DNA of 64,000 nucleotides. Origin: JBBQHX01 sp035306065 (lineage in GTDB: Bacteria; Gemmatimonadota; Gemmatimonadetes; Gemmatimonadales; Gemmatimonadaceae). The position numbers and the translations under genes are program-made. Under the pieces are notes generated by a model. The model was not told the origin of the DNA. It did not search any database and saw nothing but the letters and a program-made list of their open reading frames with translations. This document shows positions 18,157-26,875 of the stretch, piece by piece; the first letter of the stretch is position 1; every line of letters begins with the position of its first letter. The stretch lies in the NCBI GenBank assembly GCA_035306065.1, contig DATGOL010000113.1, positions 1 to 64,000 of the forward strand. The letters run 5' to 3'.

Positions 18157-18921
18157 ATGCCTCTCACCACCTCCCATGCGATAGCAGCCTGGCCAATCAC
18201 CAGGTTGTTTCCGGCGCTTCCGCTTGCCGCGGTGGTGATCGGCTGCATGGCTCCGGATTTCGAGTACCTGAAGAACACGGCTCCGCACGGAAGAAACTGG
18301 CACTCGATGCCCGAACTCTTCACGATCGCGGTGCCGGCAGGGTTGCTTGTATGGCTCGTGTGGCGTTTCGTTGTCCGGCCTGCAGTTCGTACGGTGGTAC
18401 CTCCAGGTCTGGCCCGCGGCATCGGTCCGGCTCGCCTCACGATCCGCGAGAGCCTGAGCGTGATTGCCGGTGTCACCATCGGGGCTGTAAGCCATTCGCT
18501 ATGGGATGGCGTCACCCACAGGGACGGGTGGGGGCCGGACATGTTCCACATCCTGCGAACCAGGGTGACCATGGGCGATTTCGGAAGGATGCCGCTTTCG
18601 CGCGTGCTGCAGCATGTGAGCACTCTCGCCGGCGGTGCGTTGCTCATCACCTGGTTTGCGCTCTGGTGGTTCAGCCGGCCACGGGAGCTCAGGGAGTTTG
18701 CCCCGGGGCAGTTTCAGAGGATGATACAGGCTGCCACCTTCATCTTCGTATCAGCAGCAGCCGCCGCGGTTTACAATTCCACTCGCGCTCCGCAGGACAT
18801 CGAGCAGTTCCTGGGGTATGCTGCCGTTGGATGGATGCTCGGAGCAGCGGCGGCGCTCCTGCTCTGGAGCATTCTTTGTCGCATGGCACCCGCCGGTCTG
18901 CGTGCCGGCGTGCTGGAGTAG
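18157..18921 (+). CDS. DUF4184 family membrane protein
   Basis: 254-residue protein that starts MPLTTSHAIAAWPITRL, with PDFEYLK shortly after, and continues with GAVSHSLWDGVTH. Together these give the His/Asp pattern of DUF4184. Five or six hydrophobic segments follow. The His-Asp arrangement resembles that of metal-dependent membrane hydrolases such as the YdjM type, but activity is unproven. The gene starts 28 bases after the YjbR stop and TTAACTTG lies just before the ATG. Confidence 0.85.
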   Translation: MPLTTSHAIAAWPITRLFPALPLAAVVIGCMAPDFEYLKNTAPHGRNWHSMPELFTIAVPAGLLVWLVWRFVVRPAVRTVVPPGLARGIGPARLTIRESLSVIAGVTIGAVSHSLWDGVTHRDGWGPDMFHILRTRVTMGDFGRMPLSRVLQHVSTLAGGALLITWFALWWFSRPRELREFAPGQFQRMIQAATFIFVSAAAAAVYNSTRAPQDIEQFLGYAAVGWMLGAAAALLLWSILCRMAPAGLRAGVLE

Positions 18922-18997
18922 CTTTCACCGGAGTGTTGTGAGGGAGCCTTGACGGCTCACTCGAACTCCCCCGTTACCTGTTCCGAGATCATCCAAC

Positions 18998-19375
18998 GTG
19001 TTTTCTCATCAGCTCTACAATGTTGTTCACGTGGTTGGCATTGCGCTGATCGTTGCCGTGCTTGGCGGAATCGCGCTCCATGCCGCAGCGGGCGCCAACC
19101 GCGCAGACAATCCATACCGGCGCCTCACGATGGTCCTCCACGGCATCGGATCCTTCCTTATCCTGCTCGGCGGATTCGGTATGCTCGCACGCATCGGCTT
19201 TCAGCACGGCGTCGGGTTCCCCGGCTGGCTGTGGACCAAGATCGGTGTGTGGGCAGTGTTGTCATTCGCCGTAGTGCTGCCCTACCGCCAGCGTACACTC
19301 GCCATGCCATTGCTCGTGTCCCTGCCATTGCTTGCCGGACTGGCTGCCTACATGGCCATCTACAAGCCTGTCTGA
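18998..19375 (+). CDS. four-helix membrane protein, unknown
   Basis: 125-residue protein, almost entirely four transmembrane helices (VVHVVGIALIVAVLGGIALH, GIGSFLILLGGFGMLARIGF, WLWTKIGVWAVLSFAVVLPY, MPLLVSLPLLAGLAAYMAIY). The His-rich start HQLYNVVHVVG resembles small haem or SirB-type membrane proteins, but I cannot place it. The GTG start has only a weak site upstream. It is followed within three bases by the lipase-like gene. Confidence 0.7.
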   Translation: MFSHQLYNVVHVVGIALIVAVLGGIALHAAAGANRADNPYRRLTMVLHGIGSFLILLGGFGMLARIGFQHGVGFPGWLWTKIGVWAVLSFAVVLPYRQRTLAMPLLVSLPLLAGLAAYMAIYKPV

Positions 19376-19378
19376 CGC

Positions 19379-20071
19379 ATGCCTCACGGGGAGGATGGCG
19401 CGGCCACGGGACGGAGGCCTCTGATCCTGGTGCACGGACTTGGAAGGTCCCCGCGCGCCATGCTCCCGCTTGCGATCGCCGCCAGGCGTCGCGGCTATCG
19501 CGTGCTGAACCTGGGCTACCGGTCGCGGTCCGGCGGGATCGCCGCACATGCGAGCTACCTCGCATCGATGGCAGATCGTTTCGAGCCGGATCGGCCGCTC
19601 TACTTCGTCACTCACTCGCTAGGCGGGATCGTCCTTCGCTATGCCGTTGCGCACAACCTGCTCGGATCGGGCCGTATAGCGCGCGCAGTGATGCTCGCAC
19701 CACCGAATCAGGGCAGTGAAGTAGCTTCCTTCGTTACCGAACATCGCGCACTGCGTGGCATGAGCAGGCGAGTGCTGGGCCCGAGCGGGCCTGAACTCGG
19801 CACTGGTGCTTCCGGCATCGTTCGCCGGCTCCCGCCGGTGTGTTTCGAATTGGGAGTAGTAGCCGGAGATCGAGCCACGAACCCCTTGTTTCAGCGCGTG
19901 CTGCACGAGCCGAACGACGGGACCGTGACTGTTGCGGGAACCGCCGTTGAAGGAATGCGCGACAGCATAGTGGTGCGTAGCGGGCACAGCTTCATCATGG
20001 CATCACCCAGGGCGATTGCGGAGGCGTTCAACTTCCTGGAGCACGGATGCTTTTCGCCACGGGCCGGCTGA
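19379..20071 (+). CDS. alpha/beta-hydrolase, lipase-like
   Basis: 230-residue cytoplasmic hydrolase. Oxyanion strand LILVHGLGRS, nucleophile elbow VTHSLGGIVLR, acid in EPNDGTVTV and catalytic His in VRSGHSFIM are all present, so the enzyme should be active. NDGTV and GHSFIM resemble triacylglycerol lipase/esterase (PGAP1-like) families. There is no signal peptide. It starts three bases after the small membrane protein and is likely cotranscribed. Confidence 0.85.
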   Translation: MPHGEDGAATGRRPLILVHGLGRSPRAMLPLAIAARRRGYRVLNLGYRSRSGGIAAHASYLASMADRFEPDRPLYFVTHSLGGIVLRYAVAHNLLGSGRIARAVMLAPPNQGSEVASFVTEHRALRGMSRRVLGPSGPELGTGASGIVRRLPPVCFELGVVAGDRATNPLFQRVLHEPNDGTVTVAGTAVEGMRDSIVVRSGHSFIMASPRAIAEAFNFLEHGCFSPRAG

Positions 20072-20149
20072 GCGTACTGACGGGATACCGGGAACCGTGC
20101 CGGTACGCTCGTGAGGCGGCCTGGTGAACACACTGGAGGCAACTGCCTG

Positions 20150-20581
20150 ATGCGGATTGCGATCGCTTCGGACCACGCCGGCTTCCGCTACAAGGAACGA
20201 ATCCGCCGGTTGCTCGCCGACCTCGGCCACGATGTGGTGGACTTCGGTACCAACTCCACCGATCCGGTGGACTACCCCGAGTACATCCGGCCCGCCGCCC
20301 AGGCAGTCGCCAGCCGGAGCTGCAACCGCGCTATCGTGCTGGGTGGCTCGGGGAACGGCGAGGCCATGGCCGCCAACAAGGTGCGTGGCGTTCGCTGCGC
20401 GCTCTGCTGGAACATTGAATCCGCCCGTCTTTCCCGCGAGCACAACGATGCCAATGCGCTCTCGCTCGGCGAGCGGCTCCTGGCATGGGAAGACGTCGAG
20501 AACATCATACGGGTCTGGCTTGAAACCCCTTTCGAAGGTGGAAGGCACGCTCGCCGAATCGCGATGCTCGACGCGGATTGA
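20150..20581 (+). CDS. rpiB: ribose-5-phosphate isomerase B, Glu-type active site
   Basis: 143-residue RpiB/LacA enzyme that interconverts ribose 5-phosphate and ribulose 5-phosphate. Substrate residues SDHAGF, DFGTNS, NxxGVRCAL and EHNDANALSLGER are visible. The active-site loop is GGSGNGE, with Glu where the E. coli enzyme has its catalytic Cys; this is the variant known from mycobacterial RpiB. GGAGG lies ten bases before the ATG at 20150. Its product feeds the same pathway as the transaldolase at 39209. Confidence 0.93.
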   Translation: MRIAIASDHAGFRYKERIRRLLADLGHDVVDFGTNSTDPVDYPEYIRPAAQAVASRSCNRAIVLGGSGNGEAMAANKVRGVRCALCWNIESARLSREHNDANALSLGERLLAWEDVENIIRVWLETPFEGGRHARRIAMLDAD

Positions 20582-20784
20582 CGCAGCACCCACTATCCGA
20601 CGCTGGCGACGTCGAACAATCCGCTGGATAGGGGAACTCCCCGGAGTCAGGGCTTCGTACGCTCGCCGTATCCGCCCTCGTTCTGCGGGTCGGTGATTGG
20701 CCCGGTTGCCACCCGAACCATCCTCCGTCGGTTGCGCATGGGCGCGCACTGAAGCATTGTGGGGCGTCCCCCAGCCTTTGAAGC

Positions 20785-21672
20785 GTGAGTACACTCTCCC
20801 GACGCACATTTCTTACGGTTGCCGCCGCACTTGCTGGCAGGGCGGCTGCGGCTGGCCCGCTTTCAGCGGCCGGCGTTGCAACGCATCCGTTTGCTTCAGA
20901 TTCGCTTCTGAACCTCTCTTCAGGGTCACCGCTGAGTCGGCCCGGGCTTCAGCTGTACACGGTTCGGAAGCTCATGGAGCGAGACTTCGACGGCACCCTC
21001 TCGACCATCGCCCGAATCGGGTATAGAGAAGTCGAGTTCGCCGGCTACTTTGGCCGTCCACCGGCGCAGGTGGCGGCGTCGCTTTCGCGAATCGGGCTAT
21101 CGGCGCCATCGTCCCACATCCCGTACGCCATGCTTGGTGAGGGATGGGAGCGCACCATTGAAGAGTGCCTGGCGATAGGGCATCGCTACATCACCATCCC
21201 CTGGTTGCCCGCGCCGGCCACGCTGGACGGCTGGTACGAGATCGCAGAGCGCTTCAACGAGGCTGCCCGTGAGGCACGGCTCAGCGGACTCGGTTTCGCC
21301 TACCACAACCACGACTTCGAATTCAGGCCGCTGGAGGGGAAGATTCCGTTCGATGTGCTTCTCGAGCGAACGGATCCCCAGCTGGTTTCTTTCGAGATGG
21401 ATATCTACTGGCTGGTTCGCGCCGGCTACGATCCTTTGGAATACCTGGCTGGATTTCCCGGTCGTTTCCCGCTCTTTCACGTAAAGGATTCAGCAGGTCC
21501 GCCGGATCACCGGATGACAGACGTTGGCAATGGCGTAATCGATTTCGCCACGATACTCGCCAGCGCAACCGAGGCGGGAGCACTTCACTTCTTCGTGGAA
21601 CACGACTCACCCGAAGAACCCATGAGGTCCATTCGTACATCGTATGCGGCCCTTGCCGCACTCCGCGGCTGA
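20785..21672 (+). CDS. Tat-exported sugar phosphate isomerase/epimerase-type TIM barrel
   Basis: 295 residues, AP-endonuclease-2/xylose isomerase-like TIM barrel. The N-terminus LSRRTFLTVAAALAG is a Tat signal, so the protein acts outside the cytoplasm. Metal-binding carboxylates and His are seen in YHNHDFEF, FEMDIYW, FHVKDS and FVEHDS. Such secreted isomerases accompany GMC and Gfo oxidoreductases in sugar-oxidation clusters and probably act on a keto-sugar. The GTG start has no ribosome site and may be leaderless. It opens the eight-gene cluster. Confidence 0.85.
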   Translation: MSTLSRRTFLTVAAALAGRAAAAGPLSAAGVATHPFASDSLLNLSSGSPLSRPGLQLYTVRKLMERDFDGTLSTIARIGYREVEFAGYFGRPPAQVAASLSRIGLSAPSSHIPYAMLGEGWERTIEECLAIGHRYITIPWLPAPATLDGWYEIAERFNEAAREARLSGLGFAYHNHDFEFRPLEGKIPFDVLLERTDPQLVSFEMDIYWLVRAGYDPLEYLAGFPGRFPLFHVKDSAGPPDHRMTDVGNGVIDFATILASATEAGALHFFVEHDSPEEPMRSIRTSYAALAALRG

Positions 21673-21720
21673 ACATGCCTCACGACTCGCGGAGCAGTTG
21701 TCGATTCCCAAACTCTGAAC

Positions 21721-23409
21721 ATGGCTCAATTACACGATTCCTGGGACGTCTGCATTGTGGGATCCGGTGCCGGCGGCGGGATGGCTGCGCATGCGCTCAC
21801 GGCAGCCGGAGTGCGCGTGGTCATGCTGGAGGCCGGCCCCGAGTGGTATGCCAGCAAGAACACCACGATGATGGTGCCGGCCTACGCATCTGAACGGCGC
21901 GGCAGGGCAACCAAAACGCGGCCGTTTGGTGAGTTCGACGCCTGCGACGGCGGATGGAGCATCGAGGGCGAACCGTATACAACGGCACCGGGCTCGAGTT
22001 TCAGCTGGTGGCGTGCGCGAATGCTCGGCGGCCGCACCAACCACTGGGGCAGGATCTCGCTCAGGCTGGGGCCTGACGATTTCCGCAGGCGGTCGCTGGA
22101 CGGCATGGGGGACGACTGGCCGATCAGCTATGACGACGTGGCTCCGTACTACGATCGCGTGGATCGCTTTGTGGGCATCTTTGGCAGTCGTGAAGGGCTC
22201 CCGAATGATCCGGATGGCGTGTTCCAGCCAGCCCCCAGGCCTCGTTGCTATGAGCTGCTCGTAAAGCAGGCGAGTGACAACCTTGGCATTACGTGCATTC
22301 CGGCACGCCTTTCGATCATAACGCAGGCCATCAACGGTCGTGAGGCGTGCCACTACTGCGGGCAGTGCAACAGGGGATGTTCGGTGAAGGCGAACTTCTC
22401 CAGCCCGGATGTGCTGCTGGCACCCGCCCTGGAAACGGGCAGGCTTACCTTGCTCACCAACGCCATGGCGCGCGAAGTGACGGTTGGTGCGGATGGCCTG
22501 GCAACCGGCGTGTCGTACATCGACAAGGCAACGGGCGAGGATCGCCACGTGGCCGCATCTGTGGTGGTGCTGGCAGCCAGCGCATGCGAGACCGCCCGCA
22601 TTCTGCTGAACTCGCGGTCCACACAGCACCCGAATGGCCTCGCCAACTCCAGCGGCACGGTGGGCAGGTATCTGACAGACACCACCGGAACCGACGTTGC
22701 GGGCTTCATCCCTGCCATGATGGATCACGTGCCGCATAACGAGGAGGGCGTTGGCGGCGGGCACGTGTACATGCCCTGGTGGCTGGACAACAGCAAGCTC
22801 GACTTCCCGCGCGGCTACCACGTCGAGGTGTGGGGCGGGCTGAACCCGCCTAGCTACGGCTTCATGGGCGGCATCCACAGGTACCCGTCAGGCGGCGGCT
22901 ATGGCGAAGCGCTGAAGAACGACTACCGAAGGTACTACGGCGCCACTATAGGGTTCTCCGGCCGCGGGGAGATGATCCCAAACGCAGATTCCTTCTGTGA
23001 GCTCGATCCCGAGGTAAAGGACCAGTGGGGTATTCCGGTTCTTCGTTTCCACTGGAAATGGAGCGACCACGAACTCAGGCAGGTAAGGCACATGCAGCAG
23101 ACCTTCCGGTCGCTGATTGCAGAGATGGGCGGTGAGGTGTTCTCGCCGATGCCCGGAGAGGACCGAGGCTACGGCATCTCCGAAGGCGGGCAGATCATCC
23201 ATGAACTGGGATGCACGCGAATGGGGAGCAACGCCTCCACTTCGGTGGTGAACGGAAACAACCAGGCGCACGATTGCCGGAATCTGTTCATCGCCGACGG
23301 CGGACCCTTCGTCACCCAGCCTGACAAGAATCCAACGTGGACCATCCTGGCGCTGGCCTGGCGCGCGAGCGATTTCATCGTTGAACAGCGCAGGCAGGGG
23401 GCAATATGA
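21721..23409 (+). CDS. GMC-family FAD oxidoreductase, glucoside 3-dehydrogenase-like large subunit
   Basis: 562 residues. The FAD dinucleotide fold is DVCIVGSGAGGGMAAHAL, and LGGRTNHWGR is the second GMC signature. The C-terminal catalytic pair is in HELGCTRMG and QPDKNPTWTILALAWR. A Cys cluster (C210-x2-C213-x2-C216-x3-C220) matches the iron-sulfur-type segment of gluconate/glucose dehydrogenase large subunits. It has no signal peptide; it would be exported in complex with the gamma subunit encoded next. The likely reaction is oxidation of a sugar hydroxyl, often C3 of a glycoside. No cytochrome c gene is adjacent. Confidence 0.88.
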   Translation: MAQLHDSWDVCIVGSGAGGGMAAHALTAAGVRVVMLEAGPEWYASKNTTMMVPAYASERRGRATKTRPFGEFDACDGGWSIEGEPYTTAPGSSFSWWRARMLGGRTNHWGRISLRLGPDDFRRRSLDGMGDDWPISYDDVAPYYDRVDRFVGIFGSREGLPNDPDGVFQPAPRPRCYELLVKQASDNLGITCIPARLSIITQAINGREACHYCGQCNRGCSVKANFSSPDVLLAPALETGRLTLLTNAMAREVTVGADGLATGVSYIDKATGEDRHVAASVVVLAASACETARILLNSRSTQHPNGLANSSGTVGRYLTDTTGTDVAGFIPAMMDHVPHNEEGVGGGHVYMPWWLDNSKLDFPRGYHVEVWGGLNPPSYGFMGGIHRYPSGGGYGEALKNDYRRYYGATIGFSGRGEMIPNADSFCELDPEVKDQWGIPVLRFHWKWSDHELRQVRHMQQTFRSLIAEMGGEVFSPMPGEDRGYGISEGGQIIHELGCTRMGSNASTSVVNGNNQAHDCRNLFIADGGPFVTQPDKNPTWTILALAWRASDFIVEQRRQGAI

Positions 23410-24059
23410 GAACCGTACCTGGCGACGCCGGAATGACGCGCCGCGATGCAGTGCGCATCATCGGCCTGGCTCCCGCACTTGCCGCCATGGGGCTGGCTGC
23501 ATGCGACATGGAGCGTGCAGCAGCGCGACTCGCATCCCTTTCGGGGCGGAGCTACGAGCCGCAGTTCTTTACCGAGCCGGAGTGGCGCACTGTGCGGGTG
23601 CTTGCAGACTACATCATTCCCGGTGACGAACGATCGGGCAGCGCAACCGATGCGGGTTCACCCGAGTTCATGGACCTCATGCTGGCAGACGATCTCACGA
23701 ACGAGAGCGCTCGTGAGGCCGTCCGGGACGGCATTGCGTGGCTCGATGCCGAGAGCACGCGCCGCAACAGCGCCACCTTCGTTGATGCAACGGACGAACA
23801 GCGGCGCGCAATCCTTGACGACATCGCCTGGCCGAATCGCGCAGCCGAGGGAATGGAAAACGGAGTGCAGTTCTTTACCCGCATGAGAGACATGACCGCT
23901 TCCGCGTTCTTTTCCAGCGAGATGGGCTGGAAAGACCTGCAGTACATGGGTCATACCTTCGTTCCCGTGTGGAACGGGTGCCCGCAGGAGGCACTCGACA
24001 AGCTCGGTGTCAGCTACGACCTCATGAACACGAGAGTGGCAATAAATGAGCGTCAGTAA
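23406..24059 (+). CDS. gluconate 2-dehydrogenase subunit 3 family protein (Tat signal, lipobox)
   Basis: 217-residue small subunit partner of the GMC enzyme. The N-terminus has MTRRDAVRIIG, a twin-arginine motif, then a hydrophobic run ending LAAC, a lipobox. The mature part has the family features TEPEWRTVRVLADYIIPGDE, SPEFMDLML and EMGWKDLQYMG. These subunits carry the catalytic subunit through the Tat system and are required for its maturation. Its ATG overlaps the GMC stop (ATGA), so the two are coupled. Confidence 0.88.
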   Translation: MRTVPGDAGMTRRDAVRIIGLAPALAAMGLAACDMERAAARLASLSGRSYEPQFFTEPEWRTVRVLADYIIPGDERSGSATDAGSPEFMDLMLADDLTNESAREAVRDGIAWLDAESTRRNSATFVDATDEQRRAILDDIAWPNRAAEGMENGVQFFTRMRDMTASAFFSSEMGWKDLQYMGHTFVPVWNGCPQEALDKLGVSYDLMNTRVAINERQ

Positions 24060-25329
24060 CCGTTCTTCAGCACCTGCCCGCCTCGGCGTTGGATTCATCG
24101 GAAGCGGATTCAACGCCCGGTTCCATCTCCAGGGCTTCCAGGGTGTGCGTGATGCAGACGTAGTTGGCGTGTGGAGCCCCACGCGCAGGAATGCGAACTC
24201 CTTTGCACGGCTCGCAGCGGACCTTGACGTCGGAACTGTGAAGGCTCACAAGTCGATCACCGACCTTGTTGCCGATCCTGCAGTAGACGCGATCTGGCTT
24301 ACCGGTCCGAACCAGGCGCGCATAGAGAACGTGGAGGAGATCGTTGCCGCAATCGAAAGCGGCGTTGGAACCCTGCGTGGTATTGCATGCGAAAAGCCGC
24401 TCGCGCGAAACGTTGCAGAAGCGAAGAAGGTGCTCGAACTGGTCAATCGTGTCGGGCTGATGCACGGATACCTGGAGAACCAGGTGTTCTCGCCGCAGGT
24501 TTCGGCAGGACGCGAACTGCTGTGGGCACGCGGCGCAGCCACCACTGGCAGGCCGTATCTCGCAAGGGCGTCCGAGGAGCATGCAGGGCCGCACATGCCA
24601 TGGTTCTGGAATGGCAGCCTGCAGGGCGGGGGAGTGCTCAACGACATGATGTGCCACTCGGCTCTTGTCGTGAGGCATCTTCTCACGCGGCCGGGCGAAC
24701 CGCTTTCCACCGTTCGCCCGGTTCGCATTACGGGACACATCGCAAGCCTCAAGTGGTCGCGTCCGAAGTATGCAAAGCTGCTCGCCAGCTCCATGGGCAC
24801 GGACATCGATTATACGAAACGTCCTTCGGAAGACTTCGCCAGCACCACCATCGAGTTCGAAACCAGCGACGGTCACGTTGCCATCGGCGAAGCCAGCACC
24901 TCGTGGAGCTTCGTTGGCGCAGGCCTGCGCCTGTCTGCCGAGCTGCTGGGGCCGGAGTACAGCATGTCGTGGAACACACTGGACAGCGGTCTCAAGCTCT
25001 TCTTCAGCCGTGAGGTAAAGGGCAGGAGCGGCGAGGATCTGGTGGAGAAGCAGAACGCGGAAATGGGGCTGATGCCAGTGGTTGCGGGCGAGGCTGCGGC
25101 ATACGGTTACGAAGCGGAAGACCGCCACTTCGTTCGCGCGTTCCTGGGCAAGGAGGAACCGCTCCTCACCTTCGATGACGGTCTGGAAGTGGTGCGAATT
25201 CTGATGGCTGCATATCAGAGTGCTGAGCAGGGCAAGACGATCGCGTTTCCGCCGCGAGGGCTGGACAACTTTGTGCCGGCTGTTGCACGCGGAACGTGGA
25301 ACCCTAACGCCAAGACACCCACAAGATGA
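24046..25329 (+). CDS. Gfo/Idh/MocA oxidoreductase, cytoplasmic
   Basis: 427-residue NAD(P)-dependent dehydrogenase. The Rossmann motif is VGFIGSGFNARFHLQGF, the catalytic Lys lies in CEKPLA, and the C-terminal substrate domain follows from GRPYLARASEEHAGPHMPWFW. There is no signal peptide, in contrast to the neighbouring paralogue. It starts inside the preceding gene by 14 bases. In known 3-keto-sugar pathways such enzymes reduce or epimerise 3-keto intermediates; that role is inferred here. Confidence 0.88.
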   Translation: MSVSNRSSAPARLGVGFIGSGFNARFHLQGFQGVRDADVVGVWSPTRRNANSFARLAADLDVGTVKAHKSITDLVADPAVDAIWLTGPNQARIENVEEIVAAIESGVGTLRGIACEKPLARNVAEAKKVLELVNRVGLMHGYLENQVFSPQVSAGRELLWARGAATTGRPYLARASEEHAGPHMPWFWNGSLQGGGVLNDMMCHSALVVRHLLTRPGEPLSTVRPVRITGHIASLKWSRPKYAKLLASSMGTDIDYTKRPSEDFASTTIEFETSDGHVAIGEASTSWSFVGAGLRLSAELLGPEYSMSWNTLDSGLKLFFSREVKGRSGEDLVEKQNAEMGLMPVVAGEAAAYGYEAEDRHFVRAFLGKEEPLLTFDDGLEVVRILMAAYQSAEQGKTIAFPPRGLDNFVPAVARGTWNPNAKTPTR

Positions 25330-26804
25330 GCGACAGTCGAATTCCACGACGCAGCTTCGTTCGCGGCCTGGCGGTCGCAGGCGCAGGCGCCATGCTTGTA
25401 CCTCGCCACGTGCTGGGTGGCCAGGGATTCACGCCACCGAGCGATACCCTGAACGTTGCGATAGTTGGCGTTGGCGGCATGGGCCTGTCCAACGCCGAGC
25501 AGCTGGACGGGCAGAACATAGTGGCGCTCTGCGACGTTGACTTCGGCTACGTTGACCGGCAGGTTGCCTCACGCCTGAAGAAGGGGGACGGTTCGCCCCG
25601 CCCGGAGGGTGAGCGCCTCCAGGCCTCATTCGCCAGGGCGCAACGCTACACGGACTTCAGGCGCATGCTGGAGCGGCAGCGTGACATAGACGCCGTTCTC
25701 ATTGCCACCCCGGATCACCTCCACGCGCACGTTGCGCTGGCCGCAATGGACGTCGGCAAGCATGTGTACGTGCAGAAGCCGCTCGCGGCCACGGTGCACG
25801 AAACGCGGCTGCTTCAGGCTGCTGCTGCGCGCACCGGAGTCGTTACTCAGATGGGCAACCAGGGACACTCGGCAGACGACGCGCGTCGGATAAACGAGTG
25901 GATTGCCGCTGGTGTGATCGGGCCTGTCTCGAAGGTGCTTATCTGGACGAACCGGCCGATCTGGCCTCAGGGAGTTCCCCGTCCTGCAACATATGGGCAG
26001 GCGGCGGAGCGAAGAGGCTGGGGCATGGGAGCGCTGAACACTTTGCTCTCCGGAGCAATGTCGGGCGACTATCCCGTTCCTGAAGGGATGGACTGGGATC
26101 TCTACCTCGGGCCTGCGCAGGAGCGCGCGTTCCACCCTCTGTACCACCCCTTCAACTGGCGCGGCTGGGTTGACTTCGGTGTCGGTGCGTTAGGCGACAT
26201 GGGCGCACACCTGGTGGACCACCCCTTCTGGGCGCTGGACCTCGGATATCCCACATCAGTGGAGGCGACGTCAACGCCGTTCGGCGGCGGTTCGGAGAAC
26301 CCGGCCACCTGGCCTCAGGCCATGACGGCGCATTACGAGTTCCCGGCCCGCGGGGGGCGCCCGCCGGTAAGCCTGGACTGGTACGATGGCGGACTGATGC
26401 CGCCCCGTCCCGAGCTGATGCCTGACGATGTGAAGCTCGAGCGTGAGGGCGGGGTGCTCTACATCGGAGAGCGCGGAATACTCATGCATGAAACCTACGG
26501 CCGTAACCCGCAGATCTTTCCGGAGCACCTCAGGCAGGAGGCAGTTGCCGTTTCGCCGAGCATCCCGCGCGTAAGTGGTTCGCACGAGATGAACTGGGTG
26601 AATGCGTGCAAGGGGGAGGGAAGCGCAGTATCTCCATTCTCCTATGCGGCACCGCTAACCGAAGTGATGCTTCTGGGGCTCGTTGCACTACGCTCTGGCC
26701 AGGGCCGCAAGATCCGGTACGACTCCGCCGGCATGCGCCTGACGAACGCTCCGGACGCGGATCACTTCCTCACCAGGGAGTACCGCGCCGGCTGGGAGCT
26801 TTGA
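25326..26804 (+). CDS. Gfo/Idh/MocA oxidoreductase, Tat-exported
   Basis: 492 residues. It has a Tat signal (PRRSFVRGLAVAGAGAMLVP), a Rossmann motif VAIVGVGGMGLSNAEQL, the catalytic-Lys segment YVQKPLA (Gln in place of Glu) and DMGAHLVDHPFWAL in the substrate domain. This is the secreted subfamily with a tightly bound, self-recycling NAD; glycoside hydrolases and oxidoreductases of this type act on C3 of sugars. ATGA overlap with the gene before. Activity may be non-classical, as the cofactor must stay bound in the periplasm. Confidence 0.88.
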   Translation: MSDSRIPRRSFVRGLAVAGAGAMLVPRHVLGGQGFTPPSDTLNVAIVGVGGMGLSNAEQLDGQNIVALCDVDFGYVDRQVASRLKKGDGSPRPEGERLQASFARAQRYTDFRRMLERQRDIDAVLIATPDHLHAHVALAAMDVGKHVYVQKPLAATVHETRLLQAAAARTGVVTQMGNQGHSADDARRINEWIAAGVIGPVSKVLIWTNRPIWPQGVPRPATYGQAAERRGWGMGALNTLLSGAMSGDYPVPEGMDWDLYLGPAQERAFHPLYHPFNWRGWVDFGVGALGDMGAHLVDHPFWALDLGYPTSVEATSTPFGGGSENPATWPQAMTAHYEFPARGGRPPVSLDWYDGGLMPPRPELMPDDVKLEREGGVLYIGERGILMHETYGRNPQIFPEHLRQEAVAVSPSIPRVSGSHEMNWVNACKGEGSAVSPFSYAAPLTEVMLLGLVALRSGQGRKIRYDSAGMRLTNAPDADHFLTREYRAGWEL

Positions 26805-26875
26805 GCCAACCGGAGAAAGCGTAGTTCAATCGGTTGGCGCGTTACCACTGACTCACAACAGGGAGCCTCTTCCGT

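Noticed and set aside
21730..22878. 382-codon minus-strand frame opposite the GMC gene
   Set aside because: Antisense to a gene with FAD and catalytic motifs; the translation is low-complexity with many His and Cys and has no domain.
24067..25347. 426-codon minus-strand frame opposite the Gfo/Idh/MocA gene
   Set aside because: It is a shadow of a gene with a clear Rossmann fold and EKP motif.
26818..26875. tRNA-like stretch upstream of the DUF1080 gene (GTAGTTCAATCGGTTGG)
   Set aside because: It resembles a D-arm, but no anticodon arm, T-arm or acceptor stem follows before the start codon at 26876.
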